This document shows, piece after piece, positions 36,776 to 46,694 of a stretch of 64,000 nt of DNA. A model generated the notes under the pieces. That model saw nothing but the letters and a program-made list of their open reading frames with translations, made no database searches and had not been told where the DNA came from. Within the stretch, counting starts at the first letter, position 1, and each line of letters starts with the position of its first letter. Source of the stretch: Pontibacillus litoralis JSM 072002 (GTDB lineage: Bacteria > Bacillota > Bacilli > Bacillales > BH030062); the NCBI RefSeq assembly GCF_000775615.1, contig NZ_AVPG01000016.1, forward strand, positions 1-64,000, given 5' to 3'. Both the position numbers and the translations under genes were made by a program.

Positions 36776-38128
36776 ATGAAACAGTATATTATGGAGCATC
36801 AACAACGTTTCATAGATGAGTTACAGCAATTTTTGCGTATTCCAAGTATATCCGCATTAAGTGAACATACACAAGATGTGAAGAAAGGGGCTATATGGGT
36901 AAGCGATGCACTTCGACAAATTGGGATGGAGAACGTTGACATAATCAAAACAAACGGTCATCCCATTGTGTATGCTGACTGGTTGCATGCAGAGGGAAAG
37001 CCAACGGTATTAATTTACGGTCATTACGATGTCCAACCAGCTGATCCCATTGAACGATGGGAAACGCCCCCATTTGAACCGCAAATTCGTGACGGTAAAT
37101 TGTACGCAAGAGGAGCAACAGATGATAAGGGCCAGCTTTTTCTTCATATAAAAGCGTTAGAAGCGCTAATGCAACAGGACGGAAAACTACCGATAAATGT
37201 TAAGTTTTGTATTGAAGGAGAAGAAGAGATTGCAAGTCCGAACTTAGCTCCTTTTATTAAGCAGCATGAAGAGAAACTTAGAGCCGACGCTGTCGTTATA
37301 TCGGATACATCGTTCATTAACAAAGAGCAGCCAGCGATCTGTACGTCTTTAAGAGGTGCATTAGCTCTCGAAATGAAGGTGAAAACTGCTAAATCTGATT
37401 TGCATTCAGGTGTTTACGGTGGCGGTGTCCCGAATGCTGTACATAGTTTAGTGCGCATATTAGATTCTTTTCATGGGGAAGACGGGGAGATAACGGTAGA
37501 AGGGTTTTATGAAGGTGTCCCTATTCCTACCCCTGAATTAAAAGGCGAAGTTGCTCAAATCCCATTTGATGAGATGGAAACGAAGCGGTCATTAGAATTA
37601 GATGCGTTATATGGGGAGTCGGGTTTTACCTTTTTAGAGCAAACAGGGATTCGACCGACACTTGAAATAAACGGAATCACGGGTGGTTTTCAAGGTGAAG
37701 GAGTGAAAACGATTGTTCCGTGTGAGGCGAGTGCGAAAATTAGCTGTCGGTTAGTCGGTAGTCAGCATCCTGACCGGGTGTTTGAACAAATTCAACATCA
37801 TGTCGAGCGCTTCCAGCCGGTAGGAACGAAGGTAGAGTTACAACCCTCCATTAAGGCTCAACCAGTGTCGTTGGATTCCCAGCATGAAATGATTCAACTT
37901 GCCGCAGATGCTTATGAGAAAGTGTACGGAGTGCGCCCGCTTTTCCCTAAAGAAGGTGGATCTATTCCTGTGGTGGAGGTGTTTGCCAAAGTGTTACAAG
38001 CTCCTGTTGTTTTAATGGGCTTTGGGCTACCAACAGAAAATTTACATGCCCCAAATGAACACTTCCATTTAGAAAATATAACAAAAGGAATGGAAACGAT
38101 TTGTACGTATTACGATTCCATTAAATAA
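36776..38128 (+). CDS. M20-family metallodipeptidase
   Basis: The 450-residue protein has M20 features: metal-binding GHYDVQP (about 81-87), DDKGQ (about 115), the EGEEEIAS catalytic glutamate (about 147) and a closing FGLPTENLHAPNE motif. It is of the carnosinase/PepV-like dipeptidase group that hydrolyses short peptides in the cytoplasm. ATG 36776 lies at ideal distance from TAGGAGG, in contrast to ATG 36770. It stands alone and is followed by a terminator. Confidence 0.92.
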   Translation: MKQYIMEHQQRFIDELQQFLRIPSISALSEHTQDVKKGAIWVSDALRQIGMENVDIIKTNGHPIVYADWLHAEGKPTVLIYGHYDVQPADPIERWETPPFEPQIRDGKLYARGATDDKGQLFLHIKALEALMQQDGKLPINVKFCIEGEEEIASPNLAPFIKQHEEKLRADAVVISDTSFINKEQPAICTSLRGALALEMKVKTAKSDLHSGVYGGGVPNAVHSLVRILDSFHGEDGEITVEGFYEGVPIPTPELKGEVAQIPFDEMETKRSLELDALYGESGFTFLEQTGIRPTLEINGITGGFQGEGVKTIVPCEASAKISCRLVGSQHPDRVFEQIQHHVERFQPVGTKVELQPSIKAQPVSLDSQHEMIQLAADAYEKVYGVRPLFPKEGGSIPVVEVFAKVLQAPVVLMGFGLPTENLHAPNEHFHLENITKGMETICTYYDSIK

Positions 38129-38135
38129 GTAGATG

Positions 38136-38166
38136 AAGGTGAGCTTCTGAATAAGGCTCACCTTTT
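38136..38166 (+). terminator. intrinsic terminator after the dipeptidase gene
   Basis: AAGGTGAGC pairs with GCTCACCTT (stem extended by CTT/AAG) and is followed by TTTTAATTTTTT. Confidence 0.9.
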
Positions 38167-38390
38167 TAATTTTTTGTAAAGATTTTTGCCGTCAGATGCG
38201 ATAATTGCCTATATAAATTTAGAAAATGTTAACAATTGAAAGGCGTAATGTGTGCGATAATATAGGCAGACAATCCCAATTTATTTACTTAATTCTAACT
38301 TTAATTTTTATCTTCAACAAATCTTTGAGTAACAACCATCTATTCGACACGCTATGACACCTGTTATCGGAATTTTGCGAAGGAATTAAA

Positions 38391-38419
38391 TTGTAAGGTT
38401 ATTCAGATGATTTTATAAT
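38391..38419 (+). promoter_or_regulatory. SigA-type promoter of the glycogen operon
   Basis: TTGTAA (38391-38396), a 17-base spacer and TATAAT (38414-38419) form a good vegetative promoter. Transcription would begin near 38426, so the in-frame ATG at 38418 cannot be the glgB start. The rest of 38167-38390 holds no other clear signal. Confidence 0.75.
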
Positions 38420-38465
38420 GGAATTATCTAGTACTTTAAAACGATGGACATTAAGGAGTGTTGTT

Positions 38466-40388
38466 GTGGTATTGGACATGGCGTTGGAACATGACATTTA
38501 TTTATTTCATCAAGGGAATCTTCGTTACAGTTATAAGTTAATGGGAGCACATCTATCAGAAGAAAATGGTTTGCAAGGAGTACGGTTTACTGTGTGGGCT
38601 CCTAATGCAGTTCAAATAAGTGTTGTTGGCTTATTTAACGAGTGGGATGGACGATGTCACCCAATGAGGAAAGTGAACGATAACGGAATATGGTCTACGT
38701 TTATCCCGGGTCTAGACCGAGGGTGCCTCTACAAGTATGAAGTGTTAACGAAACACGGACATATTATGTTGAAATCCGATCCTTATGCTTTTTCCAGTGA
38801 GTTACGTCCTAATACTGCTTCCGTTGTTGATCCACTTCAGTATTACGACTGGAAAGATGATGATTGGATGCTTCGAAGAGAGAATAGGAATATGTATGAG
38901 TCTCCGATGTCTATTTACGAGCTTCATTTAGGATCATGGAAATATATTGAGACAGAAGTGTTTTATACATATCGTGAGTATGCGGATATGGTGATACCTT
39001 ATGTGAAAGAAATGGGCTACACGCACATCGAACTGTTGCCGTTAACAGAGCACCCATTTGATCGCTCTTGGGGTTATCAGGCTACCGGGTATTATAGCGT
39101 GACTTCTCGTTATGGTTCGCCTGATGATTTACGCTATTTTGTAGATCAATGCCACCAAAACGGAATTGGTGTTATTTTAGATTGGGTACCTGGTCACTTT
39201 TGTAAAGACCAGCATGGCTTACGTAGATTTGATGGAGAGCCATTATATGAATACGCGAATCCGGCTAAAGCAGAAAAGACGCAGTGGGGAACGTTGACAT
39301 TTGATTTTGGGAGAAACGAAGTGCAAAGCTTTCTTATTTCAAATGCCATTTATTGGTTGAAAGAATACCATATCGACGGGTTGCGAGTAGATGCTGTTGC
39401 AAGTATGCTATATCTCGATTTCGGTAAAGAAGATAGCAATGATTGGGAACCAAATGAGTATGGAGGCCGAGAAAACCTAGAAGCTGTTGCCTTCATTAAG
39501 AAGATGAACGAAGCAATATTTGAAGAAGTGCCAGATGTGTTAATGATGGCAGAAGAGTCAACTGCGTGGCCGTTAGTAAGTGCGCCTACTTATCTTGGAG
39601 GCCTCGGGTTTAATTATAAATGGAATATGGGTTGGATGAATGACATGTTGAAATACATGGAAATGGACCCTGTTCACAGGAAGTATCATCACAATTTAAT
39701 TACCTTCTCTTTGTTTTATGCATTTTCCGAGAATTTCGTACTACCGATTTCTCATGATGAAGTTGTGCATGGTAAGAAATCGCTATTAAATAAAATGCCA
39801 GGGGACTATTGGCAGAAATTCGCGAACCTACGTGCTTTTCTTGCTTATATGTATGCACATCCTGGCAAGAAACTATTATTTATGGGGAGTGAGTTTGGGC
39901 AGTTTGATGAATGGAAGGATCTCGAAGATTTAGATTGGGAGCTGTTAGAGTATGATTCCCATGCTTCTACGCAACAGTATATGAAACAACTGCACCATTT
40001 GTATCATGATCACCCAGCATTGTGGGAGCTAGACCATGATGAGAAAGGATTTGAATGGATTGATGCTAATAATTATGAGCAAAGTATCATCTCCTTCATT
40101 CGAAGTAGTCGCTATGCTCATGATCAATTAGTCGTAGTGTGTAATTTCACCCCTAACGTTTACCACGATTATAAAATTGGGGTGCCGCAAGCAGGTGTTT
40201 ATGAGGAAGTATTCTCAAGTGATGCAACTGATTTCGGTGGGTCTGGTCAAACGAATGGTTTAGATTTAACAACGTGTGATGCACCTTGGCAAAGTCAACA
40301 GCAACATATCACAATGACGATTCCACCGTTAGCCGTTAGTTTTTTGAAACGAGTATCTGCAACTACTGTTAGGGAGGGCAACGTATGA
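38466..40388 (+). CDS. glgB: 1,4-alpha-glucan branching enzyme GlgB
   Basis: The 640-residue GH13 enzyme has an N-terminal CBM48 (about 20-120), the catalytic barrel with nucleophile D309 (LRVDAVAS), acid/base E363 (MAEEST) and D431 (ISHDEVVHG), and a C-terminal beta domain. It makes alpha-1,6 branches in glycogen. The start is GTG 38466, eight bases after AAGGAG and downstream of the promoter. It is the first gene of glgBCDAP and overlaps glgC by four bases. Confidence 0.95.
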   Translation: MVLDMALEHDIYLFHQGNLRYSYKLMGAHLSEENGLQGVRFTVWAPNAVQISVVGLFNEWDGRCHPMRKVNDNGIWSTFIPGLDRGCLYKYEVLTKHGHIMLKSDPYAFSSELRPNTASVVDPLQYYDWKDDDWMLRRENRNMYESPMSIYELHLGSWKYIETEVFYTYREYADMVIPYVKEMGYTHIELLPLTEHPFDRSWGYQATGYYSVTSRYGSPDDLRYFVDQCHQNGIGVILDWVPGHFCKDQHGLRRFDGEPLYEYANPAKAEKTQWGTLTFDFGRNEVQSFLISNAIYWLKEYHIDGLRVDAVASMLYLDFGKEDSNDWEPNEYGGRENLEAVAFIKKMNEAIFEEVPDVLMMAEESTAWPLVSAPTYLGGLGFNYKWNMGWMNDMLKYMEMDPVHRKYHHNLITFSLFYAFSENFVLPISHDEVVHGKKSLLNKMPGDYWQKFANLRAFLAYMYAHPGKKLLFMGSEFGQFDEWKDLEDLDWELLEYDSHASTQQYMKQLHHLYHDHPALWELDHDEKGFEWIDANNYEQSIISFIRSSRYAHDQLVVVCNFTPNVYHDYKIGVPQAGVYEEVFSSDATDFGGSGQTNGLDLTTCDAPWQSQQQHITMTIPPLAVSFLKRVSATTVREGNV

Positions 40389-41545
40389 GACGTAAAGAGT
40401 GTGTAGCTATGCTTTTAGCTGGTGGACAAGGGACAAGATTGAAATCGTTAACGAAGAAAATTGCTAAACCAGCCGTGTTTTTTGGTGGTAAATACCGGAT
40501 TATCGACTTCCCTCTGAGTAACTGTACAAACTCAGGTATTAATACAGTCGGAGTGTTAACGCAATATGAACCGTTAATTCTTCATGATTATATTGGCATC
40601 GGTTCTTCTTGGGATTTAGATCGTAAGTATGGTGGGGTATCTGTGCTGCCTCCATTCATGCAGTCTGATGGTGGAGACTGGTATAACGGTACAGCAGATG
40701 CTATATACCGTAATATTCAATTCCTTGATCAGTACAATCCAGAGCACGTCCTTATTCTGTCTGGAGATCACATTTACAAGATGGATTATGATGCGATGTT
40801 GCAATATCACAAGTCCGAGGAAGCAGATGTCACCATTTCTGTCATTGAAGTGCCGTGGAATGAAGCAAGTCGTTTCGGCATTATGAATACGAATGAGGAA
40901 GGGCGTATAACCGAATTTGAGGAGAAGCCGCCATACCCATCTAGTAATCTAGCTTCTATGGGCGTTTATATATTTAAGTGGGATTATTTGAAACAGTATT
41001 TAATCGCAGATGCCGCAGATGAACAATCTTGCCATGATTTTGGGAAAGACGTTATTCCGAAGTTTCTTGCCGATGGAAACAAGATGATGGCTTATACATT
41101 CCAAGGCTATTGGAAAGATGTTGGTACGATTGAGAGCTTATGGGAAGCGAATATGGATTTATTAGAAGATCAACCGGAACTGAATTTAAATGATTATTCT
41201 TGGCAAATCTATTCGAAAAATCCGAATCAACCTGCACAATATATTGCTCCACATGCTAACGTGCACAACGCGTTAATAAACGAAGGCTGTCGTGTATACG
41301 GCTCTGTAGATACATCGGTAGTCTTTTACGGAGTACACATGGATGAAGGGTCTAGTATGAAAGATTCCGTCATTATGCCAAATGTTCGCATTGGCAAAAA
41401 CGTGAAAATATATCGTTCTATTATAGCGGAAGGTAGTGTAATTGAAGATAATGCGGTTATTGGAGACCCATCCCCAAATAGCCAAATTACACTTATTGCA
41501 GAAGAGGGAAGTTTTTTAGCAAAGAGCTATGCTATGACTAAGTAA
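40385..41545 (+). CDS. glgC: glucose-1-phosphate adenylyltransferase GlgC
   Basis: The 386-residue protein has the nucleotide-binding GGxGTRLxxLTxxxAKPAV motif near the N terminus, the substrate-binding [10 protein letters not shown] and EEKP motifs, and a left-handed beta-helix C terminus. It makes ADP-glucose from glucose-1-phosphate and ATP. The start overlaps glgB (ATGA). In Bacillus it works with GlgD, encoded 15 bases downstream. Confidence 0.95.
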   Translation: MRRKECVAMLLAGGQGTRLKSLTKKIAKPAVFFGGKYRIIDFPLSNCTNSGINTVGVLTQYEPLILHDYIGIGSSWDLDRKYGGVSVLPPFMQSDGGDWYNGTADAIYRNIQFLDQYNPEHVLILSGDHIYKMDYDAMLQYHKSEEADVTISVIEVPWNEASRFGIMNTNEEGRITEFEEKPPYPSSNLASMGVYIFKWDYLKQYLIADAADEQSCHDFGKDVIPKFLADGNKMMAYTFQGYWKDVGTIESLWEANMDLLEDQPELNLNDYSWQIYSKNPNQPAQYIAPHANVHNALINEGCRVYGSVDTSVVFYGVHMDEGSSMKDSVIMPNVRIGKNVKIYRSIIAEGSVIEDNAVIGDPSPNSQITLIAEEGSFLAKSYAMTK

Positions 41546-41560
41546 ATGAGGGGAGATTTC

Positions 41561-42667
41561 ATGGATCGTATCGCAGGTATTATAAACTTGGATCATGAAC
41601 AGGATTTATTAGAAGAGTTAACGTACTTCCGGTGTGGCGCGGCTGTTCCGTTTGCAGGTCGCTATCGAATGATTGATTTTACATTATCGAATATGACCAA
41701 CTCTCGGATAGAATCAATCGCTGTGTTTACGAGAAGTAAATATCGTTCTTTAATGGATCATTTAGAACAAGGGAAAGCTTGGGATTTAGATCGAAAACGT
41801 GGGGGTCTATTTATATTGCCGCCAGATTGGAACGACCCTACAGATATTTCGCGTGGTGATTTGCAGCATTTTCATAACAACATTGATTATGTGCACAGGT
41901 CCTACGGTGATTATATGTTAATAACGGGTTCTCAACACATTTGTAACATTGATTATCAAGATGTGTTAGCCGCTCATAAACAGTCAGATGCAGACGTAAC
42001 GTTGATATATAAACGCGTGGAAATGGTGCAGCCTGAACATCAATTAGCGTCTAAATTATCCATAGATGAGCATAATCGAGTGACAGATATTCACAACAAT
42101 CAGAAGAGCAACTATGTGTATATGGATATGTATTTAGTGAAAAAAAGCTATTTGTTGGAATTGATAGAAGAAGGAATTGCACATGGGTATGCTCATTTAT
42201 TCAATGAAGCTATTAAAGCGAAAGTGAATACTACTCACGTTCATGCCTATGAGTATACAGGTGTGCACGCGTTAGTGAATTCTGTAGAAAGCTATTTTCG
42301 CAATAGTCGCTCGTTATTAAATCCACAAGAACATGATTTGTTATTTAAGCAGGAGTCACCAGTCTATACGAAAGTGATGAACGAAGCTCCTTCGAAATAC
42401 TTACAAAGCTCGAATGTGCACAATACACTCGTTGCAAACGGTTGTGTAATAGCTGGGGATGTAGAAGATAGCATTTTATTTCGAGGAGTTCATGTAGGCA
42501 AAGGTGCCGTCATTAAGAATTCTGTTATTTTACAAAACTGTGTGATTGAACCCAATGCAGTGCTAGAGAATGTCATCATGGATAAAGACTGTACGATTTC
42601 GGAAGGACGTATGTTAATAGGAGCAACGGAAAAGCCGTTTGTACTTGCGAAGCGTAAAGTGATGTAG
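41561..42667 (+). CDS. glgD: glucose-1-phosphate adenylyltransferase subunit GlgD
   Basis: The 368-residue protein is a GlgC paralogue that lacks the GGxGTRL loop: the N terminus reads GIINLDHEQDLLEELT. This is the mark of the non-catalytic GlgD subunit, which boosts GlgC activity. The C terminus keeps the beta-helix repeats (VIKNSVILQNCVIEP). ATG 41561 follows GAGGGGAG. Confidence 0.93.
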   Translation: MDRIAGIINLDHEQDLLEELTYFRCGAAVPFAGRYRMIDFTLSNMTNSRIESIAVFTRSKYRSLMDHLEQGKAWDLDRKRGGLFILPPDWNDPTDISRGDLQHFHNNIDYVHRSYGDYMLITGSQHICNIDYQDVLAAHKQSDADVTLIYKRVEMVQPEHQLASKLSIDEHNRVTDIHNNQKSNYVYMDMYLVKKSYLLELIEEGIAHGYAHLFNEAIKAKVNTTHVHAYEYTGVHALVNSVESYFRNSRSLLNPQEHDLLFKQESPVYTKVMNEAPSKYLQSSNVHNTLVANGCVIAGDVEDSILFRGVHVGKGAVIKNSVILQNCVIEPNAVLENVIMDKDCTISEGRMLIGATEKPFVLAKRKVM

Positions 42668-42670
42668 CAT

Positions 42671-42712
42671 GAAATAGGGCTGTCTAAATAAAGGGATGGA
42701 CAGCTCTATTTC
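42671..42712 (+). terminator. intra-operon hairpin between glgD and glgA
   Basis: GAAATAGGGCTGTC pairs with GACAGCTCTATTTC (one G-T pair) around a 14-base loop, followed only by TTA. It may be an attenuator or a processing site inside the operon. Confidence 0.6.
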
Positions 42713-42767
42713 TTAGGCTAATGATTTTCAAATGGGCATGTATTTTCATTGAAGGAGTGAAACAAAA

Positions 42768-44213
42768 TTGAATGTACTAATGGTTGGTTCAGAGTGTACC
42801 CCTTTTGTGAAAACAGGTGGCTTGGCAGATGTATTAGGATCTTTACCCGGAGAACTAAGAGATCAAGGAATAGATGTACGCCTCGTGTTGCCGAAATATG
42901 AAAATATGGAAACGGAATGGAAAGAGAAGTTAACGCTAACGAACGTATTAAACGTACAACTAGGCTGGCGCAACCAGTATGCTGGCATTGAATATATCGA
43001 GTATAATGGCACGCCTGTTTATTTTATTGATAATGAATATTATTTCAAACGCTCCAACTTGTATGGTTATGGTGATGAAGCGGAACGGTTTGTTTTTTTT
43101 AATCGTGCGGTAATGGAGCTTGTCCGTGAGATGGACTGGACGCCAGATGTATTGCATTGTCATGACTGGCAGACAGGTCTAATTCCGCTATTTCTTCATA
43201 CTCATTACAAAGAAGATCCTATTTTCCAACACATGAAAACCGTTTTCACCATTCATAATTTAAAATATCAAGGTATTTTCCCACAATCGGTGCTGCATGA
43301 CTTAATGGATTTAGATGAAGGATTGATGGTGGAAAGTGGATTAGAGTTTTTTGGTGAGATTAACTTTATGAAAGGTGCGCTTAACTTCGCGGATTACATT
43401 ACGACCGTTAGTGAGACGTATGCTGAAGAAATACAAACCGCTTATTATGGAGAGAATCTGGATGGAGTATTGCGGAAGCGTTCGGATCAATTAACGGGTA
43501 TAGTGAACGGCATTGACGTGAAGAATTATAACCCGTTAAAGGACGAGGCAATTCCATTTCCATACCGCAGTTCATCTGCGAAGAAAGCCCAAAATAAAAT
43601 GTGGCTTCAAGAAAAATTAGGGTTGCCTGTACGTAGTGATGTACCGATGATTGGTATTGTTTCCCGCTTAGTAGAACAAAAGGGGTTTGACTTAATTGGA
43701 AGAGTAATCGATGAACTGCTCTATCATAACGATATTCAAGTCGTTGTTCTTGGTACAGGGGAATACCATTATGAGCAAATGCTGCAATGGGCTCAAGATC
43801 GTAATCCGTCGAAAATGTCGACAAATATTATGTTCTCTGAACCTTTTTCCCGCCAAATCTACGCAGCTAGCGATATGTTTTGGATGCCTTCCCGCTTTGA
43901 ACCTTGTGGAATAGGCCAATTAATTGCATTGCGCTATTTAACAGCTCCTATCGTGAGGGAAACAGGTGGTCTAGTGGATACGGTTCAGTCGTACGATTTT
44001 GAAACGCAAGAAGGAAATGGATTCACCTTTACGAATTATAACGCACATGACATGTTATTTACGATGAAAAGGGCCATACAATGTTATGAAGATGCGGATC
44101 ATTGGAAACAATTAATGAAGAATATGGTGAAGAGTCAATTTTCATGGAAGAATTCTGCACAGCAATATAAGGCGTTGTATCAAACTATAGCTCAAGAGTT
44201 TGTAATGCAATAA
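42768..44213 (+). CDS. glgA: glycogen synthase GlgA
   Basis: The 481-residue GT5 enzyme starts at a TTG, ten bases after GAAGGAG, with the ADP-glucose-binding KTGGLADV motif at about 15. The C-terminal GT-B domain contains the FEPCGIGQLIALRY motif with the catalytic glutamate. It elongates glycogen from ADP-glucose made by GlgCD. Confidence 0.95.
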   Translation: MNVLMVGSECTPFVKTGGLADVLGSLPGELRDQGIDVRLVLPKYENMETEWKEKLTLTNVLNVQLGWRNQYAGIEYIEYNGTPVYFIDNEYYFKRSNLYGYGDEAERFVFFNRAVMELVREMDWTPDVLHCHDWQTGLIPLFLHTHYKEDPIFQHMKTVFTIHNLKYQGIFPQSVLHDLMDLDEGLMVESGLEFFGEINFMKGALNFADYITTVSETYAEEIQTAYYGENLDGVLRKRSDQLTGIVNGIDVKNYNPLKDEAIPFPYRSSSAKKAQNKMWLQEKLGLPVRSDVPMIGIVSRLVEQKGFDLIGRVIDELLYHNDIQVVVLGTGEYHYEQMLQWAQDRNPSKMSTNIMFSEPFSRQIYAASDMFWMPSRFEPCGIGQLIALRYLTAPIVRETGGLVDTVQSYDFETQEGNGFTFTNYNAHDMLFTMKRAIQCYEDADHWKQLMKNMVKSQFSWKNSAQQYKALYQTIAQEFVMQ

Positions 44214-44238
44214 GAGTATGGCGAATGGAGGGGCAACT

Positions 44239-46680
44239 TTGTTTAACAATAAAGAGCAATGTAAAGAGGCAATTACGGGCCGGTTAAAAACGCAACTAGG
44301 TAAAGGTGTTGAAAAAGCAACAGAACGAGACGTGTACAAAGCTTTATCTTCCTTACTACAATCGGAGATTATGAAGCAGTGGAAAAAGACAAATGATACG
44401 TATAGAACGAACAAAGATAAGCAAGTGTATTACTTTTCCATGGAGTTTCTAATGGGGCGTTTATTAGGCAATAATATGTTAAACATGAAAGTAATTGACG
44501 TAGTGGATGAAGCTTTAAAAGACTTAGGGTTCTCTCTAACCAATACGGAAGATCAGGAAAAAGATGCAGGGCTAGGAAATGGTGGTCTTGGTCGCTTAGC
44601 TGCTTGCTTCCTAGATTCATTAGCCTCTCTCGGAATTGCAGGACATGGTTATGGGATTCGTTATAAGTATGGTATGTTTGATCAACGCATTGTGGACGGT
44701 TATCAGGTTGAATTACCGGATCATTGGTTAAATGAAGCCTTTGCGTGGGAAGTGCGAAGGCCAGAAGAAGCGGTGGAAGTCCGTTTTGAAGGTAGAGTGA
44801 CTTCGAGGGAAAGGGAAGATGGACAGCTCGATTTTCATCACGAAGGTTATGAGACGCTACAAGCTGTACCATACGACGTTCCTGTTGTTGGTTATAATGG
44901 GGATACAATTAATACGTTACGTTTATGGTCGGCGGAACCGTCTGATAAGGATATTATGCACTTGGCTCATAAATATCATGATTATAGTCATATGTTAGGC
45001 CATCAACGTACGCATGAGTCTATTTCTGATATTTTATATCCAGACGACTCTACATTAGAAGGACAAAAGTTACGCTTGAAGCAAGAATATTTTTTCGTTT
45101 CTGCTGGTTTACAAAGTGCCATTAAAAAGTTCGAACAGTTAGATTTATCATGGGATCAATTACCACATAAAGCCGCTTTTCACATTAATGATACACATCC
45201 AGCGCTTATTGTGCCTGAATTAATGCGCATATTAATGGATGAGAAACAGCTAAGCTGGAACAAAGCTTGGGATATAACGTTGCGCTCTGTTTCCTATACG
45301 AACCATACCATTTTAAGTGAAGCGTTAGAGATGTGGCCAATTGATATGTTCCGTGCCATTTTGCCGAGAATCTTTATGATTATTGAGGAAATTAACAATC
45401 GTTTCTGTCATGAATTATGGACGAAGCATCCAGGCGATTATGATCGAATTGGACGTTTAGCCATTATTGCAGATGGCCAAGTGAAAATGGCTCATTTAGC
45501 GATTGTCGGTAGTCATAGCATTAATGGCGTAGCTAAATTGCATACGGAGATTTTGAAGAAACGAGAGATGAAATATTTCTTTGGTACGTTCCCAGAACGA
45601 TTTAATAATAAGACAAATGGTATTACACATAGACGTTGGTTAATGCATGCGAATAAACCATTATCCAATGTGATAACGGATGTGATTGGCGACGAGTGGA
45701 AGAGGCAACCGACACGTTTATTAAATTTATTAAAGTATCAAGAGGACGCCTCGTTGTTAGATAACATTTATAATGTGAAGCAACACAACAAGGAAAGCTT
45801 TTCTGATTGGCTTTATAAGCAATCTGGCATAATGGTTGATCCAACGTCGGTATTTGATGTACATATCAAACGTTTGCACGGGTACAAGCGTCAACTGTTA
45901 AATGCGCTGCATATTATGTATTTATACAATGAAATGAAAGCGAACCGTACTCCTCAAGTTGCTCCAAGGACATTCTTCTTTGGTGCGAAGGCGGCCCCTA
46001 GTTATCATTTCGCTAAAAAAGTCATAAAATTAATTAATACGATTGCTACTGTTGTCAACAATGACCCTGATGTAAACGACCAATTAAAGGTTGTGTTTTT
46101 GGAGAATTATAGCGTTTCGATTGCAGAAAAAATTATACCTGCAACGAATGTAAGTGAACAAATTTCGACTGCTAGTAAAGAAGCTTCAGGAACAGGAAAT
46201 ATGAAATTGATGATGAATGGGGCACTTACGCTAGGTACGATGGATGGTGCCAATGTAGAAATTTACGAGCAAGTTGGAGAAGATAATATTTACACGTTTG
46301 GTCTTCGTTCGGATGAAGTGTTGAAATATGAGCGAGAAGGTGGCTACGTTGCGAAAAATAGGTACCATCAGGATGAAAGAATTCGCCATACGGTAGACCA
46401 ATTAATTCATACTAGTCCTTTCTCAGATGATGGAACAGAATTCAAGTTTATTTATGATGCGTTACTTACGTACAACGATGAATATTTTGTCTTGAAAGAT
46501 TTTAGTGAATATATTGAAAAGCAAAAGATGATGAATCGTGATTATAAAGATGTAAGGCAATGGAGCAAGAAAAGCTTGGTTAACATTGCTCACTCTGGGG
46601 CGTTTTCTAGCGATTCTACCATTGAGGCTTATGCAAATGACATTTGGAATGTAAAGCATCAGCAAGTGGTTTTGAAGTAG
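44239..46680 (+). CDS. glgP: glycogen phosphorylase GlgP
   Basis: The 813-residue GT35 enzyme carries the pyridoxal-phosphate lysine K656 in EASGTGNMKLMMNGALTLGT. It releases glucose-1-phosphate from glycogen. The best start is TTG 44239, placed after GGAGGGG; ATG 44218 is in frame but has no ribosome site and lies only four bases after glgA. Length agrees with Bacillus GlgP (about 800). Confidence 0.94.
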   Translation: MFNNKEQCKEAITGRLKTQLGKGVEKATERDVYKALSSLLQSEIMKQWKKTNDTYRTNKDKQVYYFSMEFLMGRLLGNNMLNMKVIDVVDEALKDLGFSLTNTEDQEKDAGLGNGGLGRLAACFLDSLASLGIAGHGYGIRYKYGMFDQRIVDGYQVELPDHWLNEAFAWEVRRPEEAVEVRFEGRVTSREREDGQLDFHHEGYETLQAVPYDVPVVGYNGDTINTLRLWSAEPSDKDIMHLAHKYHDYSHMLGHQRTHESISDILYPDDSTLEGQKLRLKQEYFFVSAGLQSAIKKFEQLDLSWDQLPHKAAFHINDTHPALIVPELMRILMDEKQLSWNKAWDITLRSVSYTNHTILSEALEMWPIDMFRAILPRIFMIIEEINNRFCHELWTKHPGDYDRIGRLAIIADGQVKMAHLAIVGSHSINGVAKLHTEILKKREMKYFFGTFPERFNNKTNGITHRRWLMHANKPLSNVITDVIGDEWKRQPTRLLNLLKYQEDASLLDNIYNVKQHNKESFSDWLYKQSGIMVDPTSVFDVHIKRLHGYKRQLLNALHIMYLYNEMKANRTPQVAPRTFFFGAKAAPSYHFAKKVIKLINTIATVVNNDPDVNDQLKVVFLENYSVSIAEKIIPATNVSEQISTASKEASGTGNMKLMMNGALTLGTMDGANVEIYEQVGEDNIYTFGLRSDEVLKYEREGGYVAKNRYHQDERIRHTVDQLIHTSPFSDDGTEFKFIYDALLTYNDEYFVLKDFSEYIEKQKMMNRDYKDVRQWSKKSLVNIAHSGAFSSDSTIEAYANDIWNVKHQQVVLK

Positions 46681-46694
46681 AAGGAGGATGTTTG

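Noticed and set aside
38206..38268. TGCCTATAT/ATATAGGCA inverted repeat far upstream of glgB.
   Set aside because: Arms of nine bases 45 bases apart in AT-rich DNA and more than 120 bases from the promoter; weak support.
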